Of a stretch of 64,000 nucleotides of DNA, positions 28,637 through 39,515 are shown one piece after another (the first letter of the stretch is position 1; each line of letters opens with the position of its first letter). The notes below the pieces were generated by a model. The model was given only the letters and a program-made list of their open reading frames with translations. It made no database searches and had not been told where the DNA came from. The position numbers were made by a program, and so were the translations under genes. This DNA comes from JAABQG01 sp963726365. GTDB taxonomy: Bacteria > Pseudomonadota > Gammaproteobacteria > Burkholderiales > Burkholderiaceae_C. Where the stretch lies: the NCBI GenBank assembly GCA_963726365.1, contig CAVSCI010000003.1:557934-621933 (forward strand), in the 5' to 3' direction.

Positions 28637-31600
28637 GTGACCCTGCACATCACCCAGTTTGATGGCGGCAACGCCCTCAGCGCTTTTCGCGTCCAGCAGC
28701 TCCTTCCGCGCCTGGCGGCCATTCATGACAGGGTTCAAGGCATTTCCGCGCGATTTGTGCATCTGGTGGCCTCGGAGGCCGCGCCGTCTGACGCGGATCG
28801 CCAAACCCTGGCGGCCCTGCTGACCTACGGCGACCCCTACACCGGACCGAGTGGCGGGAGCCTGATCGTTGTTTCGCCACGTTTTGGCACTGTCTCCCCC
28901 TGGGCCTCCAAGGCGACCGACATTGCGCACAACTGCGGCCTGTCCATCAAGCGTGTGGAGCGCGTGACCGAATACCGCGTCACGCTGAAGTCCGGCCTGC
29001 TGGGCAACGCCAGCCTGTCGCACGACCAGTTGCAGGCCATGGCGGCGCTCTTGCACGACCGCATGACCGAAAGCGTGATGTTCGAGCGCGCCATGGCGCT
29101 CGGCCTGTTCACCGAGCTGACTCCTGCGCCCATGGAGCATGTGGATGTTCTACGGGGCGGACGGGCCGAGCTGGAAGCCGCCAACACCCGCTTCGGCCTG
29201 GCGCTGGCCGACGACGAGATCGACTATCTGGTGAACGCCTTCACCGCGCTGGGCCGCAACCCCACCGATGTGGAACTGATGATGTTCGCTCAAGCCAACA
29301 GCGAACATTGTCGACACAAGATCTTCAACGCCCAGTTCACCATCGATGGCGTGCCGCAGGAAAAGAGCCTGTTCGGGATGATCCGCAACACCCACCAGCT
29401 GGCGCCCCAGCACACCGTGGTGGCTTATTCCGACAACGCGTCCGTGATGGAAGGCGTTGCGGTGGAGCGTTTCATAGCAAAAACCGACCCCTCCCAGCGT
29501 GGAATGGTCGCAAATAGCTATCAAAAAAGTAGCGCCCTGAACCATGTGCTGATGAAGGTGGAAACGCACAATCACCCCACGGCGATTTCGCCATTTCCAG
29601 GCGCATCGACTGGCGCGGGCGGCGAGATCCGTGACGAAGGTGCCACGGGACGGGGCTCAAAGCCCAAGGCGGGCCTGACCGGCTTCACCGTGTCCAAACT
29701 CTGGGGCGGCCTCTCCGATCGGCCTGACGGCAAACCCGACCATATCGCCAGCCCGCTGCAAATCATGACCGAGGGTCCGCTGGGCGGCGCCGCGTTCAAT
29801 AACGAGTTCGGGCGGCCCAACCTGCTGGGCTATTTCCGCGAATTTGAGCAGTCCGTGGGCGGCGTGGAGCGGGGTTACCACAAGCCCATCATGATCGCCG
29901 GCGGGCTGGGCACCATCGACGCGGGCCAGACGAAGAAGATCGAGTTCCCCGCCGGCACGCTGCTGATCCAGCTGGGCGGCCCCGGCATGCGCATCGGCAT
30001 GGGTGGCAGCGCGGCCAGTTCGATGGCCACCGGCGCCAACGCGGCCGAACTGGACTTCGACTCGGTGCAGCGCGGCAATCCCGAGATCGAGCGCCGCGCG
30101 CAGGAGGTCATCAACCACTGCTGGGCCGAGGGCGATGCCAACCCGATCCTGGCGATCCACGACGTGGGCGCGGGCGGGCTGTCAAACGCCTTTCCTGAGT
30201 TGACCAACGATGCCGGTCGCGGTGCGCGCTTCGACCTGCGCGCGGTGCCCCTGGAGGAGTCCGGCCTGGCGCCCAAGGAAATCTGGAGCAACGAGAGCCA
30301 GGAGCGCTACGTGCTGGGCATCGCGCCCGAGTCGCTGGCGCAGTTCAAGGCCTTCTGCGAGCGCGAGCGCTGCCCGTTCGCGGTGGTGGGCGTGGCGACT
30401 GAGGAGCGGGAACTGGTGCTGGTGGATGAAGGCCAGGAAACCCCTGTCCAGATGCCCATGGACGTGCTGCTGGGCAAACCACCCAAGATGCACCGCGACG
30501 TGAAGTCGGTTGCGCGGGAGTTCCCGCCGATGGAACTGACTGGCGTGGACCTGCAAAGGGCCGTGATTGACGTTCTGAGCCATCCCACCGTGGCATCCAA
30601 GCGCTTCCTGATCACCATCGGCGACCGCACCGTGGGTGGCTTGAGCCACCGCGACCAGATGGTGGGGCCATGGCAGGTGCCGGTGGCCGACTGCGCCGTC
30701 ACGCTGGCGGACTTCAAAGGCTTTGCGGGCGAGGCCATGAGCCTTGGGGAACGCACGCCTTTGGCAGCGATCAATGCGCCGGCATCGGGTCGAATGGCGG
30801 TGGCGGAGGCGATCACCAACCTGCTTGCGGCACCTTTCGAGCTGCCGCGCGTGAAGCTGTCGGCCAACTGGATGGCCGCTTGTGGCGAAGCGGGGGAAGA
30901 CGCAGCTCTGTACGAGACCGTCAAGGCGGTAGGGCATGGAGCTCTGTCCGGCGCTGGGGATATCCATCCCCGTGGGCAAGGATTCGCTGTCGATGCGCAC
31001 TCAATGGACGGTCCAGGGCGGCCCCTCCGGCAGCCGCAGCGAGAAGAAAAAGGTCACCTCGCCGGTCAGCCTGATCGTCACCGCCTTTGCCACGCTCGCC
31101 GATGTGCGCGGCACGCTGACGCCGCAGCTCGACGCCATCACCGAAGACACCACGCTGGTGCTGATCGACCTTGGGCGTGGGCGCAACCGCATGGGCGGCA
31201 GCATCCTGGGGCAGGTGCTGGGCCAGGCGGGTGACACCGTTCCCGACCTGGACGACCCGCAGGACCTGAAGAACCTGGTCAGCGCGGTCAACGAATTGCG
31301 CGCCAAGGGGCGGATCCTCGCTTACCACGACCGCAGTGACGGCGGCTTGCTGGCCACCGTGGCCGAGATGGCCTTTGCCGGCCATGTCGGCGTGGCGCTC
31401 AACGTGGACATGCTGGTCACCGAGGGCGACGGCATCACCGACAGCCGCGCTGACTACGGCGATGCCAAGAACTGGGCCGGGCAGATCAGTGCGCGGCGTG
31501 ACGAACTCACGCTCAAGGCCTTGTTCAGCGAGGAACTGGGCGTCGTACTGCAGGTCCGCACATCCGAGCGCAATGAGGTCATGCAGACCCTGCGCGGGCA

Positions 31601-32659
31601 CAGCCTCTCGAAATACAGCCACTTCATCGGAAAGACCCGGCCCCAGGCGTCGTCGATCGATCGGGGCAAGGGGGAGCTGAGTGTCTGGCGCGACACCAAG
31701 GAGGTGTTCACGGCGAGTCTTGAAGACCTGCACCAGGTCTGGGACAGCGTGAGCTGGAAGATCTGCCAGCAACGCGACAACCCGGCCTGTGCGGACGCGG
31801 AGCACGCCGCGGCGGGCGCACCGGGCGACCCCGGCATGCACGTGGCGCTGACGTTTGACCCGGCGCACGATGCGGCGGCGCCGTTCCTGAACCTGTCGAA
31901 GCCCAAAGTGGCCATCCTGCGCGAGCAGGGGGTGAACTCGCATGTGGAGATGGCCTACGCCTTCACCGAGGCCGGTTTCGAGGCCTACGACGTGCACATG
32001 ACCGACCTGCAGACGGGCAGGGCCAAACTGCAGGACTTCCAGGGCTTGTCGCCTGTGGCGGTTTCAGTTATGGCGACACATTGGGTGCCGGCATCGGCTG
32101 GGCGCGCAGTGTGACCTTCAACCCGGTGCTGGCGGAGCAGTTCAAGGGTTTCTTCGGGCGCACCGACACCTTTGGGCTGGGCGTGTGCAACGGCTGTCAG
32201 ATGTTTGCCGAGCTGGCCGACATAATCCCCGGCGCGCAGGACTGGCCGCGCTTTACCACCAATCAGAGCGAGCGCTTCGAGGCGCGCCTGTCGATGGTTG
32301 AAGTCCTTGAATCGCCGAGCCTGTTCTTCAAGGGCATGGCCGGTAGCCGATTGCCGATTGCGGTGTCGCACGGCGAAGGTTTTGCCAACTTCCGCTATCG
32401 CGGCGATGCCTCGCGGGCCATCGCTGCCATGCGCTTCACCGACAATGCGGGCGCCGCCACCGAGGCCTATCCGTTCAACCCGAACGGCAGCCCGGGCGGC
32501 CTGACCGCCGTGACCACCGCTGACGGTCGCTTCACCGCCATGATGCCGCACCCCGAGCGTGTGTTCCGCAATATCCAGATGAGCTGGATCGACGGTGACG
32601 CCAGTGGCTTCAGCCCCTGGATGCAACTGTGGCGCAATGCGCGCAAATGGGTGGGATGA
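28637..32659 (+). pseudogene. purL: Phosphoribosylformylglycinamidine synthase, two frameshifts as written
   Basis: Large single-chain PurL of about 1340 residues, which converts FGAR to FGAM with glutamine in purine synthesis. The N-terminal, AIRS-like (ETHNHPTAISPFPGAST, GATGRGSKPKAGLTGF) and class I glutamine amidotransferase (GLGVCNGCQMFAEL) regions are all present. Two single-base errors split it: an extra G in a GGG run near 30934 and a missing G near 32048. Correcting both gives a continuous protein (VGMELCPALGISIPVGKDS and QGLVACGGFSYGDTLGAG). The GTG start has AAGG upstream. A 45-base repeat copy is embedded at 29493-29537. Confidence 0.92.
29493..29537 (+). repeat. 45-base palindromic element, copy within purL
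   Basis: Starts CCCAGCGTGGAATGGTCGC and contains the 17-base palindrome GCTATCAAAAAAGTAGC followed by GCCC. It is in sense orientation and translated as part of a variable segment just before the conserved ETHNHP block. I used it as the reference copy. Confidence 0.8.
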
Positions 32660-32660
32660 A

Positions 32661-32689
32661 AACGAAAACGCCTCCCGGTGCGGAGGCGT
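32661..32689 (-). terminator. Intrinsic terminator of the phasin gene
   Basis: 8-bp stem ACGCCTCC/GGAGGCGT with a 6-base loop. Read on the minus strand it runs into GTTTTCGTTTT. It lies 39 bases past the phasin stop and may also separate purL. Confidence 0.75.
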
Positions 32690-32727
32690 GAAAAGCAGCC
32701 CCGGAAGGGGGCGTCAAGACGGATCGC

Positions 32728-33300
32728 TTATTGGGCGGTCTTGCTGTTCTTGCGATAGCCCAGGCGGGTCAGGGCCTGCTTGATGCGCGTGTCAAAGGCG
32801 TCGCCGACCGTGCCGATGCCCTGGTCCACCACCTTGGTGGCATCGTTGATGCGGCCCTTGAGCAGGTTGGCGTTCGAGTCGATGGCGCCACGCGCCTGGG
32901 CTTCGAACTTCTCGCCGGCCTTGACCAGCGCCTCAAAGGCTTTTTCGCCCTTGACGCCAGTGGACGTCGTGACCTTGGCCAAGGCGCCCAGGCCGGCCAG
33001 CCAGATGGAGCGCTGGGAGTCGATCAGCTTGAACGAGGCGTCGCGCGTCATGTGCACGACGGTGCTCACTTTCTTCGTGCCCTTGGTCGCCACCTGCTTC
33101 AGGGTGGCCGACTTCGCGGCAACGGTCTTCTTCGCCTTTGAGGCGGCGGTCTTGGCCGGTGCCTTCACCGTGCGGGCCTGGGCCTTGGCCTTGGCGACGA
33201 CGGCCTTGACCGCTTCAGCGGGAGACTTTGACTTGACGAGTTTTGGTTGCGGTGCTTGTTGCCATGATGGACTTCTTTCCTGAATGTTGAATTCGGCCAA
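32728..33300 (-). CDS. Phasin family (PHA granule-associated) protein
   Basis: 190-codon frame. The Lys/Ala-rich N-terminal part resembles histone-H1-like tails (AKTAASKAKKTVAAK). The C-terminal half is a phasin domain with DASFKLIDSQRSIWLAGLGA and a long amphipathic helix (FEALVKAGEKFEAQARGA). Phasins coat polyhydroxyalkanoate granules. The start is uncertain: this frame opens with TTG at 33300. An ATG at 33265 has AGGAAAG upstream and reads MATSTATKTRQVKVS, but it would need one base removed from a CCC run to join the main frame. A terminator follows. Confidence 0.8.
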   Translation of the reverse strand: MAEFNIQERSPSWQQAPQPKLVKSKSPAEAVKAVVAKAKAQARTVKAPAKTAASKAKKTVAAKSATLKQVATKGTKKVSTVVHMTRDASFKLIDSQRSIWLAGLGALAKVTTSTGVKGEKAFEALVKAGEKFEAQARGAIDSNANLLKGRINDATKVVDQGIGTVGDAFDTRIKQALTRLGYRKNSKTAQ

Positions 33301-33368
33301 TGGTTCAATGCATGGCCGCCGTGCAGAGCGAAGTATCTCCGGCAGTGTCTAGAGAAGACAACTTAACT

Positions 33369-36005
33369 TCAGGCCTGAATTAGAGTGGCTGCTCTGGAAC
33401 GTCGCCAGGCTTTCTCGACTTCTACGGCGACGTAGACCACGCCGGATGCGGCCAGGCAGATCGCCAGTTCAAACGCGCTCAGGGGCGCCGTCTTGAACAC
33501 CGTATTGAAGGCCGGCACGTAGATCACGGCCATCTGCAGGGCGAAGGTCAGCGCAACCGCGCCCAGCAAGGGCTTGTTGGAGCCGAGGCCCAGGCGCCAG
33601 AGGGGATCTCGCTCCGAACGGATGGCCATCACGTGCGCCATCTGCCCCAGAGTGAGCACGGTAAACACCATGGTCTGCCAGTGAGCGTGGCCGGACCCGA
33701 TCGCCCAGGCCTGCACAGCGAGGCAGAGTCCGCCGAGCAGCAGGCCGATCACCATGATGTGCTGCCACATGCCGCGCGCGAACAGGCTCTCCTGCGGCGC
33801 GCGGGGTGCACGTTGCATGATGCCGCGCTCCGCCGGTTCAGCGGCCAACGCCAGGCCGGGCAGTCCGTCAGTGACCAGATTGACCCACAGGATATGGACA
33901 GGAAGCAAGGGGATGGGCAGGCCCACCATCGGGGCGAGGAAGATGGTCCAGATCTCGCCCGAATTGCCCGTCATGGCGTAGCGCACGAACTTGCGGATGT
34001 TGTCATAGATCCGCCGCCCCTCGCGCACCGCCGCCACGATGGTGGCGAAATTGTCGTCCAGCAGCACCAGGCTGGAGGCTTCCCGTGCCACGTCGGTGCC
34101 GCCTTTGCCCATGGCCACGCCGATGTCGGCCTGCTTGAGTGCCGGTGCGTCGTTGACCCCGTCACCCGTCATGGCGACGAACTCGCCATGCGCCTGCAGG
34201 GCTTCGACGATGCGGATTTTCTGCAGCGGGTCGACCCGCGCATACACGCGCACGGACCGCACGCGCTCGCGCAGGGCTTCGTCATTGAGTGCGGCCAGGT
34301 CTGCCCCGGTGAGCACTTCGCCGCCGGCGCTGGCAACGATGCCCAGGCGCTGCGCAATGGCGCGCGCCGTGGCCGGGTGGTCGCCCGTGATCATGACCGG
34401 CGTGATGCCGGCACTGATGCAGTCGCGCACGGCTGCCGCCGCCTCAGGCCGGGGCGGGTCGATCAGGCCGATCAGGCCGATCAGGCACAGGCCGCTCTCC
34501 ACGGCCTCCAGTTCGCCGGTGCCGGGCAGCGTCTCGTAGCGGCGCCGCGCCAGCGCCAGCACGCGAAGCCCCTGGGCGGCCAGGTTTTCTGCCGCGTCCA
34601 GAACATCGGCGTGCCGCAGAACGGTTTCTCCGCCGGGTTGCCATTGCGAGGTACATTGCGCCACCACAGCCTCGGGCGCGCCCTTGGTAAAGGCGATCAG
34701 GCCGTCGGGCGTGCGGTGAAATGTCGTCATGCGCTTGCGTTCGGCGTCGAACGGAAACTCCAGAACGCGCTCGGCCATCTCCTCGAGCGTGGGCTTGTGC
34801 AGGCCGGCATCGCCCGCCACCTGCGTCAGCGCGGTCTCCGTCGGGTCACCCTGCCAGCCGCCCTTGAGCGTGTGGGTCGCGTCATTGCAAAGGGCTGCTG
34901 CGCGTAGCAATTCCTGATGCATCGGACCGGGCGCTGCATCACCAGGCTTCCAGATTTCCCCGCCAGCCACCAGGACCTCGGCGTGCATGCGGTTCTGTGT
35001 CAGCGTGCCGGTCTTGTCGGAACAGATGAAGGTGACCGAGCCCAGGGTCTCGACGGAGGGCAGGCGGCGGATCAGGGCGTTGAAGGTCACCATCTTGCGC
35101 GCGCCAAGCGCCAGCAGGACGGTCACCACCGCCGGCAGCGCCTCGGGAATGGCGGCCACGGCCAGGCTGATGGCGGTCAAGGACATCAGCAACGGGGACT
35201 CCCCACGCAGCACACCCACGGTGAAGATCACGACGCAGATGGCGATGACAGCCAGCGAGAGCCGCTTGCCGAAGGCCGCCAGCCGGCGCTGCAGCGGCGT
35301 GCTTCGATCGGTGTCCCGGTCGAGCAGGCGTGCGACCTTGCCCAGTTCGGTGCCCATGCCCGTGGCGACGACCAGGCCGCGTGCGCGTCCGTGCGTGGCG
35401 GTGGTGCCCTTGAAGGCCATGTTGAGCCGGTCGCCGAGCGCGTGGACGACACCGGTCATTGGCGCGGCATGTTTTTCCACTGTGACGGATTCGCCCGTCA
35501 GCGGCGACTCATCCACCCGGAACTGGGCCAGCTCGATCAGCCGCAAGTCGGCAGGGACCTGGTTGCCGGCTTCGAGCAACACGATATCGCCCGGCACCAG
35601 TCCGGCGGCCGGGATCTGCCGCACCTCGCCGTCGCGCAACACGGTGGCGTGTGCAGCGGCCAGTTGCTGGAGCGCAGCCATGGCCTTGTCGGCGCGCCAG
35701 GCCTGCACGAAGCCGATGACGGCATTGAGAACCACGATCACCACGATGGCCAGGGTGTCGACCAGCTCGCCGATCACGCCCGACACCACGGCGGCGGCGA
35801 TCAGCACCAGCACCATGAAGTCCTTGAACTGGTCTGCCAGCAGGGCCAGCCAGCTGCTGCCCGCCTTGCCGCTCAGTTCGTTCGGGCCGTGGCGTTGGAT
35901 GCGTTCGCCAGCTTCCGCGTCGGGCAAGCCGAGGGCGGGATTCACGCCGTGTTCGCTGGCCAGCTCCTTCGCGTCGCGCAGGTGCCAGTCGGTCCTGTCG
36001 GTCAT
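33369..36005 (-). CDS. P-type cation-transporting ATPase (Ca2+-ATPase type)
   Basis: 878-residue pump of the P2A/P2B-like PMA/SERCA group. The N-terminal cation_ATPase_N region is followed by ten predicted membrane segments, the actuator motif LTGES, the phosphorylation site CSDKTGTLTQN and the hinge TGDGVNDAPALKQADIG. The membrane motif AAIPEALPAVVTVLLALG contains the PEALP sequence of Ca2+-type pumps (PEGLP). It probably exports Ca2+ or a similar divalent ion. The start overlaps the stop of the upstream universal stress gene by four bases, so the two are co-expressed. Confidence 0.92.
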   Translation of the reverse strand: MTDRTDWHLRDAKELASEHGVNPALGLPDAEAGERIQRHGPNELSGKAGSSWLALLADQFKDFMVLVLIAAAVVSGVIGELVDTLAIVVIVVLNAVIGFVQAWRADKAMAALQQLAAAHATVLRDGEVRQIPAAGLVPGDIVLLEAGNQVPADLRLIELAQFRVDESPLTGESVTVEKHAAPMTGVVHALGDRLNMAFKGTTATHGRARGLVVATGMGTELGKVARLLDRDTDRSTPLQRRLAAFGKRLSLAVIAICVVIFTVGVLRGESPLLMSLTAISLAVAAIPEALPAVVTVLLALGARKMVTFNALIRRLPSVETLGSVTFICSDKTGTLTQNRMHAEVLVAGGEIWKPGDAAPGPMHQELLRAAALCNDATHTLKGGWQGDPTETALTQVAGDAGLHKPTLEEMAERVLEFPFDAERKRMTTFHRTPDGLIAFTKGAPEAVVAQCTSQWQPGGETVLRHADVLDAAENLAAQGLRVLALARRRYETLPGTGELEAVESGLCLIGLIGLIDPPRPEAAAAVRDCISAGITPVMITGDHPATARAIAQRLGIVASAGGEVLTGADLAALNDEALRERVRSVRVYARVDPLQKIRIVEALQAHGEFVAMTGDGVNDAPALKQADIGVAMGKGGTDVAREASSLVLLDDNFATIVAAVREGRRIYDNIRKFVRYAMTGNSGEIWTIFLAPMVGLPIPLLPVHILWVNLVTDGLPGLALAAEPAERGIMQRAPRAPQESLFARGMWQHIMVIGLLLGGLCLAVQAWAIGSGHAHWQTMVFTVLTLGQMAHVMAIRSERDPLWRLGLGSNKPLLGAVALTFALQMAVIYVPAFNTVFKTAPLSAFELAICLAASGVVYVAVEVEKAWRRSRAATLIQA

Positions 36006-36484
36006 GGGGACGGGTCGTCGCCCTCGTCACCCCGATCAGCCCCTTCGGCTGGTTCTGGGGGTTTCACCAGCAGCACCGGCACCGGAGAATCATGAATCAG
36101 CGTTTGCGCCACCGATCCCTGCAGCGCACTGCGCAGCAGCCCCACGCCGTGTGAGCCGATGACCACCATCTCGCAACCGTATTCCTCGATCAGCTCCAGC
36201 ACCGCGTGCGCCGGATCGCCCGTGACCACCGCCAGCTCGAAGCTGACACCCGCCGCGCTCAGCAGCGCCTGGGCAGCCTGCAGGGCGTGTTCACCGGCCG
36301 CGTGGCTCACGCTCTCCAGCACCACCGGGTCAGGCGCCGTAACGATCTCGTAGAGGCTTGCCGGTTCCTGCACATTGACCAGCAGGAAACTGGCTTGCAG
36401 GCCCTGCGCGACCAGCCGCAGTGCGAAGCGCACCTCGTGCAGCGAGAGCTCTGAGCCGTCGATCGGCAGGAGGACTTTCATCAC
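36002..36484 (-). CDS. Universal stress protein (UspA family)
   Basis: 160-residue Rossmann-like protein. The C-terminal motif GSHGVGLLRSALQGSVAQ followed by SPVPVLLVKPPEP is the G-2x-G-9x-G-S/T-like ATP-binding signature, and the N-terminus LLPIDGSELSL is typical. It overlaps the Ca2+-type ATPase start, so this two-gene unit may respond to ionic or energy stress. Its exact role is unknown. Confidence 0.92.
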   Translation of the reverse strand: MMKVLLPIDGSELSLHEVRFALRLVAQGLQASFLLVNVQEPASLYEIVTAPDPVVLESVSHAAGEHALQAAQALLSAAGVSFELAVVTGDPAHAVLELIEEYGCEMVVIGSHGVGLLRSALQGSVAQTLIHDSPVPVLLVKPPEPAEGADRGDEGDDPSP

Positions 36485-36499
36485 ATGATCCTTGATTGA

Positions 36500-38480
36500 T
36501 TAGACGGTCGCATCCGGCCGGGTTTTGTAGAAGGTCAAGGGAACGGCTTTCGTCGAACTCAGCACTGAACGCCGGATCCTTCCCACCACATGCATTTCAC
36601 AGGGCTTGCAGTCGAAACGCAAGCTGAGTTTTTCGTTGCCATTGATCAGGGTCAAGGGTTCGGCGCGGATCGTGCCTTGCACGCCGGTCACGCCCTTGGC
36701 CTGCTTGGGGCACAGGCTCATCGACCATCGTACGCAGTGCTTGGTGATCATCAGGCTGACCTCGCCTTCTTCCTCATGGCTCTCGTAGGCCGCGGCAATG
36801 ACCTTGACGCCATGGCGGGCGTAGAAATCGCGCGCCTTGTGATTGAAGACATTGGCCAGATAGGTCAGTGTGTCTTCAGGGTAGGTCGCGGGCGGCTCGA
36901 CCGGCGTGGCGCGGGGCAGGCGCCGCCAGGCCGCTGTGCGGGCGGCCTCCAGTGCGGCCACGGCTTCACGGCGCAAGGCGTTCAAGACCGAGGCCGGAAC
37001 GAACCACGGCTGCGACAGATTCAGCGCGACGCCCATGGGCTCGAACATCGTCTCACCCAGGCGGGTGAGGTTTTCACGCAGCCGGACCTGCGCCTGCGTG
37101 GGGTCATTCGCGACTTCCGGCGGCAGGCTGGTTGCGACCGTTGCGCTGAGGCCGTCTTCGTCCATCAGCGTCAGCGCGATGCCGTCGGCGGTCTGGTCGA
37201 GCCGCAGCCAGACGCCGATGCGCCGCTCGGCCGACTTCTTCTCCAGACCTCGCACCCAGTCCATGTCGCGGTTGCGGTTGATCTCGGTGCCGCGACGCAG
37301 GTCGCGAAAACCCGTCATCGGGTCTTTCGGGAAGACGCGCCACTGGCCGACGGCGCCGGGGGAAACGGGCTCGGCGCGGTTGATCTGCACGCCCACCAGT
37401 TCCTTGTGCAGGTCGTAGTAGCACAGGCCGTCGCCGTTGTGCAGGACGGTGGACGGACTGCTGGTTTCCAGTTCCACGAAGTTCGGGCCGGTCTTCGTGA
37501 CCCAGCCGATGGCCTGGCCCGGGTTCTTGGGCGAGTCGAACGCGCCAATGTCGTCCTTGCGGCCCTGCACGAAGTAGTCGGTGAACTCGCGGTTGAAGTT
37601 CTGGTTCGGGTCCGGCGTGAAGGTGAAGCGTGCAGCGGCCGCTGGAACTGCGCGCCAGTTCGGGGCGCTCTTCCAGGATGGCGTCGAACAAGGTGCGGTA
37701 GTGGGCCGTGATGTTCTTCACGTAGCCCATGTCCTTGTAGCGCCCCTCGACCTTGAAGCTGCGCACGCCGGCATCGATCAGCGCGCGCAGGTTGTCGCTC
37801 TGGTTGTTGTCCTTCATGCTCAGCACGTGCTTGTCGTGCGCGATGAAGCGGCCCTGGCTGTCGGTCACCTGGTAGGGCAGGCGGCAGGCCTGCGAGCAGT
37901 CGCCGCGGTTGGCGCTGCGTCCGGTGTGGGCGTGGCTGATGTAGCACTGCCCGCTGTAGGCCACGCAAAGCGCGCCATGGATGAAGAACTCGATCGTGCA
38001 GCGCTCCACGTCGGTGGCTGCGCGGATGGCGGCAATCTGCTCCAGCGTCAGTTCACGGGCCAGCACGATCTGGCTCAGGCCCACGTCCTGCAGGAAGCGC
38101 GCCTTCTCCGGGGTGCGGATGTCGGTCTGGGTGCTGGCGTGCAACTGGATCGGCGGCAGGTCGATCTCCAGCAGGCCCATGTCCTGGATGATCAGTGCGT
38201 CCACGCCGGCGTCATAGAGCTGCCAGGCCAGCTTGCGCGCAGGTTCCAGCTCGTCGTCGCGCAGGATGGTGTTCAGGGTGACAAAGATGCGGCTGTTGAA
38301 GCGGTGCGCGTACTTCGCCAGACGCGCAATGTCCTTCACGGAGTTGTCCGCGCTGGTGCGCGCGCCAAACGACGGGCCGCCGATATACACCGCGTCAGCG
38401 CCGTGGTTGACCGCCTCGATGCCGATGTCGGCGTCACGCGCGGGGGAGAGCAATTCAAGCTGGTGGGGCAGGAGCGACAT
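36500..38480 (-). pseudogene. rlhA: U32 peptidase family protein, RlhA-like, frameshifted as written
   Basis: About 659 residues after correction, the size of E. coli RlhA (YdcP), which is needed for hydroxylation of 23S rRNA C2501. The N-terminal TIM-barrel part has LLSPARDADIGIEAVNHGAD and the U32 signature in FFIHGALCVAYSGQCYIS, with Cys residues (CSQACRLPY) that may bind iron-sulfur. The collagenase-like C-terminal domain is in another frame. An extra base near 37628 causes this; skipping it restores CTFTFTPDPNQNFNREF. The shorter TrhP/YegQ group (about 450 residues) is less likely on length. Confidence 0.85.
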
Positions 38481-38554
38481 GGTGCTGATTATCCCAGCCT
38501 CCGTTCTTTCGATCCGCCTTGACAGCTGGCGCCATCTTGCGGTATCGTGCTGCC

Positions 38555-39333
38555 GTGACGTCGCCTCAGAAACTCCGCAGCCAGACCGCTATCCGCCACC
38601 CGATTCGACGCCGTTGATGCGTTGCGGGGCTTTGCCATGGTCTGGATGACGGCGTACCACTTCTGCTTCGACCTGAAGCACTTCGGCTATATCCAGCAGG
38701 ATTTCTACAACGACCCGTTCTGGACCGTGGCAGCGCAGCGCCATTGTCAGCCTGTTCCTCTTCACGGCGGGGGTGGGGCAGGCCATTGCAGTGCAGCAGG
38801 GGCAGGGCTGGCCACGGTTCTGGCGACGCTGGTCCCAGGTTGCGTTGTGTGCCATGCTGGTCACCGCCAGCTCCTACTGGATGTACCCGAAGAGCTTCAT
38901 CTACTTTGGTGTGCTGCACGGCATGGCGGTGATGCTGGTGATCGCGCGGCTCACGGCGGGCTGGGGGCCCTGGCTATGGCCGCTGGGCGCGCTCGCAATT
39001 GCTATTCCATCCATAGCAAACTATGTCCATTCGACGCTGGGTTGGGTCGATATTTATTCAACTTTCGATGCCCGTGCCCTGAATTGGCTCGGCCTGGTGA
39101 GTCGCAAGCCCGTGACGCAAGATTACGTGCCCGTGCTGCCCTGGCTGGGCGTGATGTGGTGGGGGCTGGCCGCCGGGACCTGGGCGCTGCGCGAGAGACC
39201 GGGCTGGCTCCAGGCCAGCCTGCGGCCCATTGGCCGACCGTTGGCCGGGCTCGGGCGCTGGAGCCTGACCTACTACATGCTGCACCAGCCGGTGATGATC
39301 GGTGCGCTGATGGCGCTGGCGGCGCTGAGGTAG
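38555..39333 (+). pseudogene. DUF1624/heparan-glucosaminide-acetyltransferase-like membrane protein, frameshifted as written
   Basis: About 258 residues after correction, with six or seven predicted membrane helices. The N-terminal FDAVDALRGFAMVWMTAYHF motif and the final helices (WSLTYYMLHQPVMIGALMA) are characteristic of DUF1624/YeiB-like acyltransferase proteins. Two extra bases, in a CCC run near 38600 and a G near 38730, break the frame; removing both restores it. A 45-base repeat copy forms a predicted helix segment (AIAIPSIANYVHSTLGWV). The function is unknown. The GTG start at 38555 is tentative. Confidence 0.75.
38997..39041 (-). repeat. 45-base palindromic element, copy in the DUF1624-like gene
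   Basis: On the minus strand it begins CCCAGCGTCGAATGG, identical over 15 bases to the copy at 60009. It includes the palindrome GCTATGGATGGAATAGC. It is antisense to the gene and translated. Confidence 0.78.
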
Positions 39334-39515
39334 GGACCCAAGGCAGCGGGTGGTTCTTGCCTGGCCGGTTGAAGTCCCTCCAGAACGACCGAGAAAGACT
39401 GCGAGCGGCTGGTCGAAGTCGATCCGACAAGGTACGCGACCGACCCTCAAGGGAGGGTCGCAGATTTTGGGACTGTGCCCGCTATGCAGCGTCAACGGCC
39501 CCAGCCCCGGCCCAT

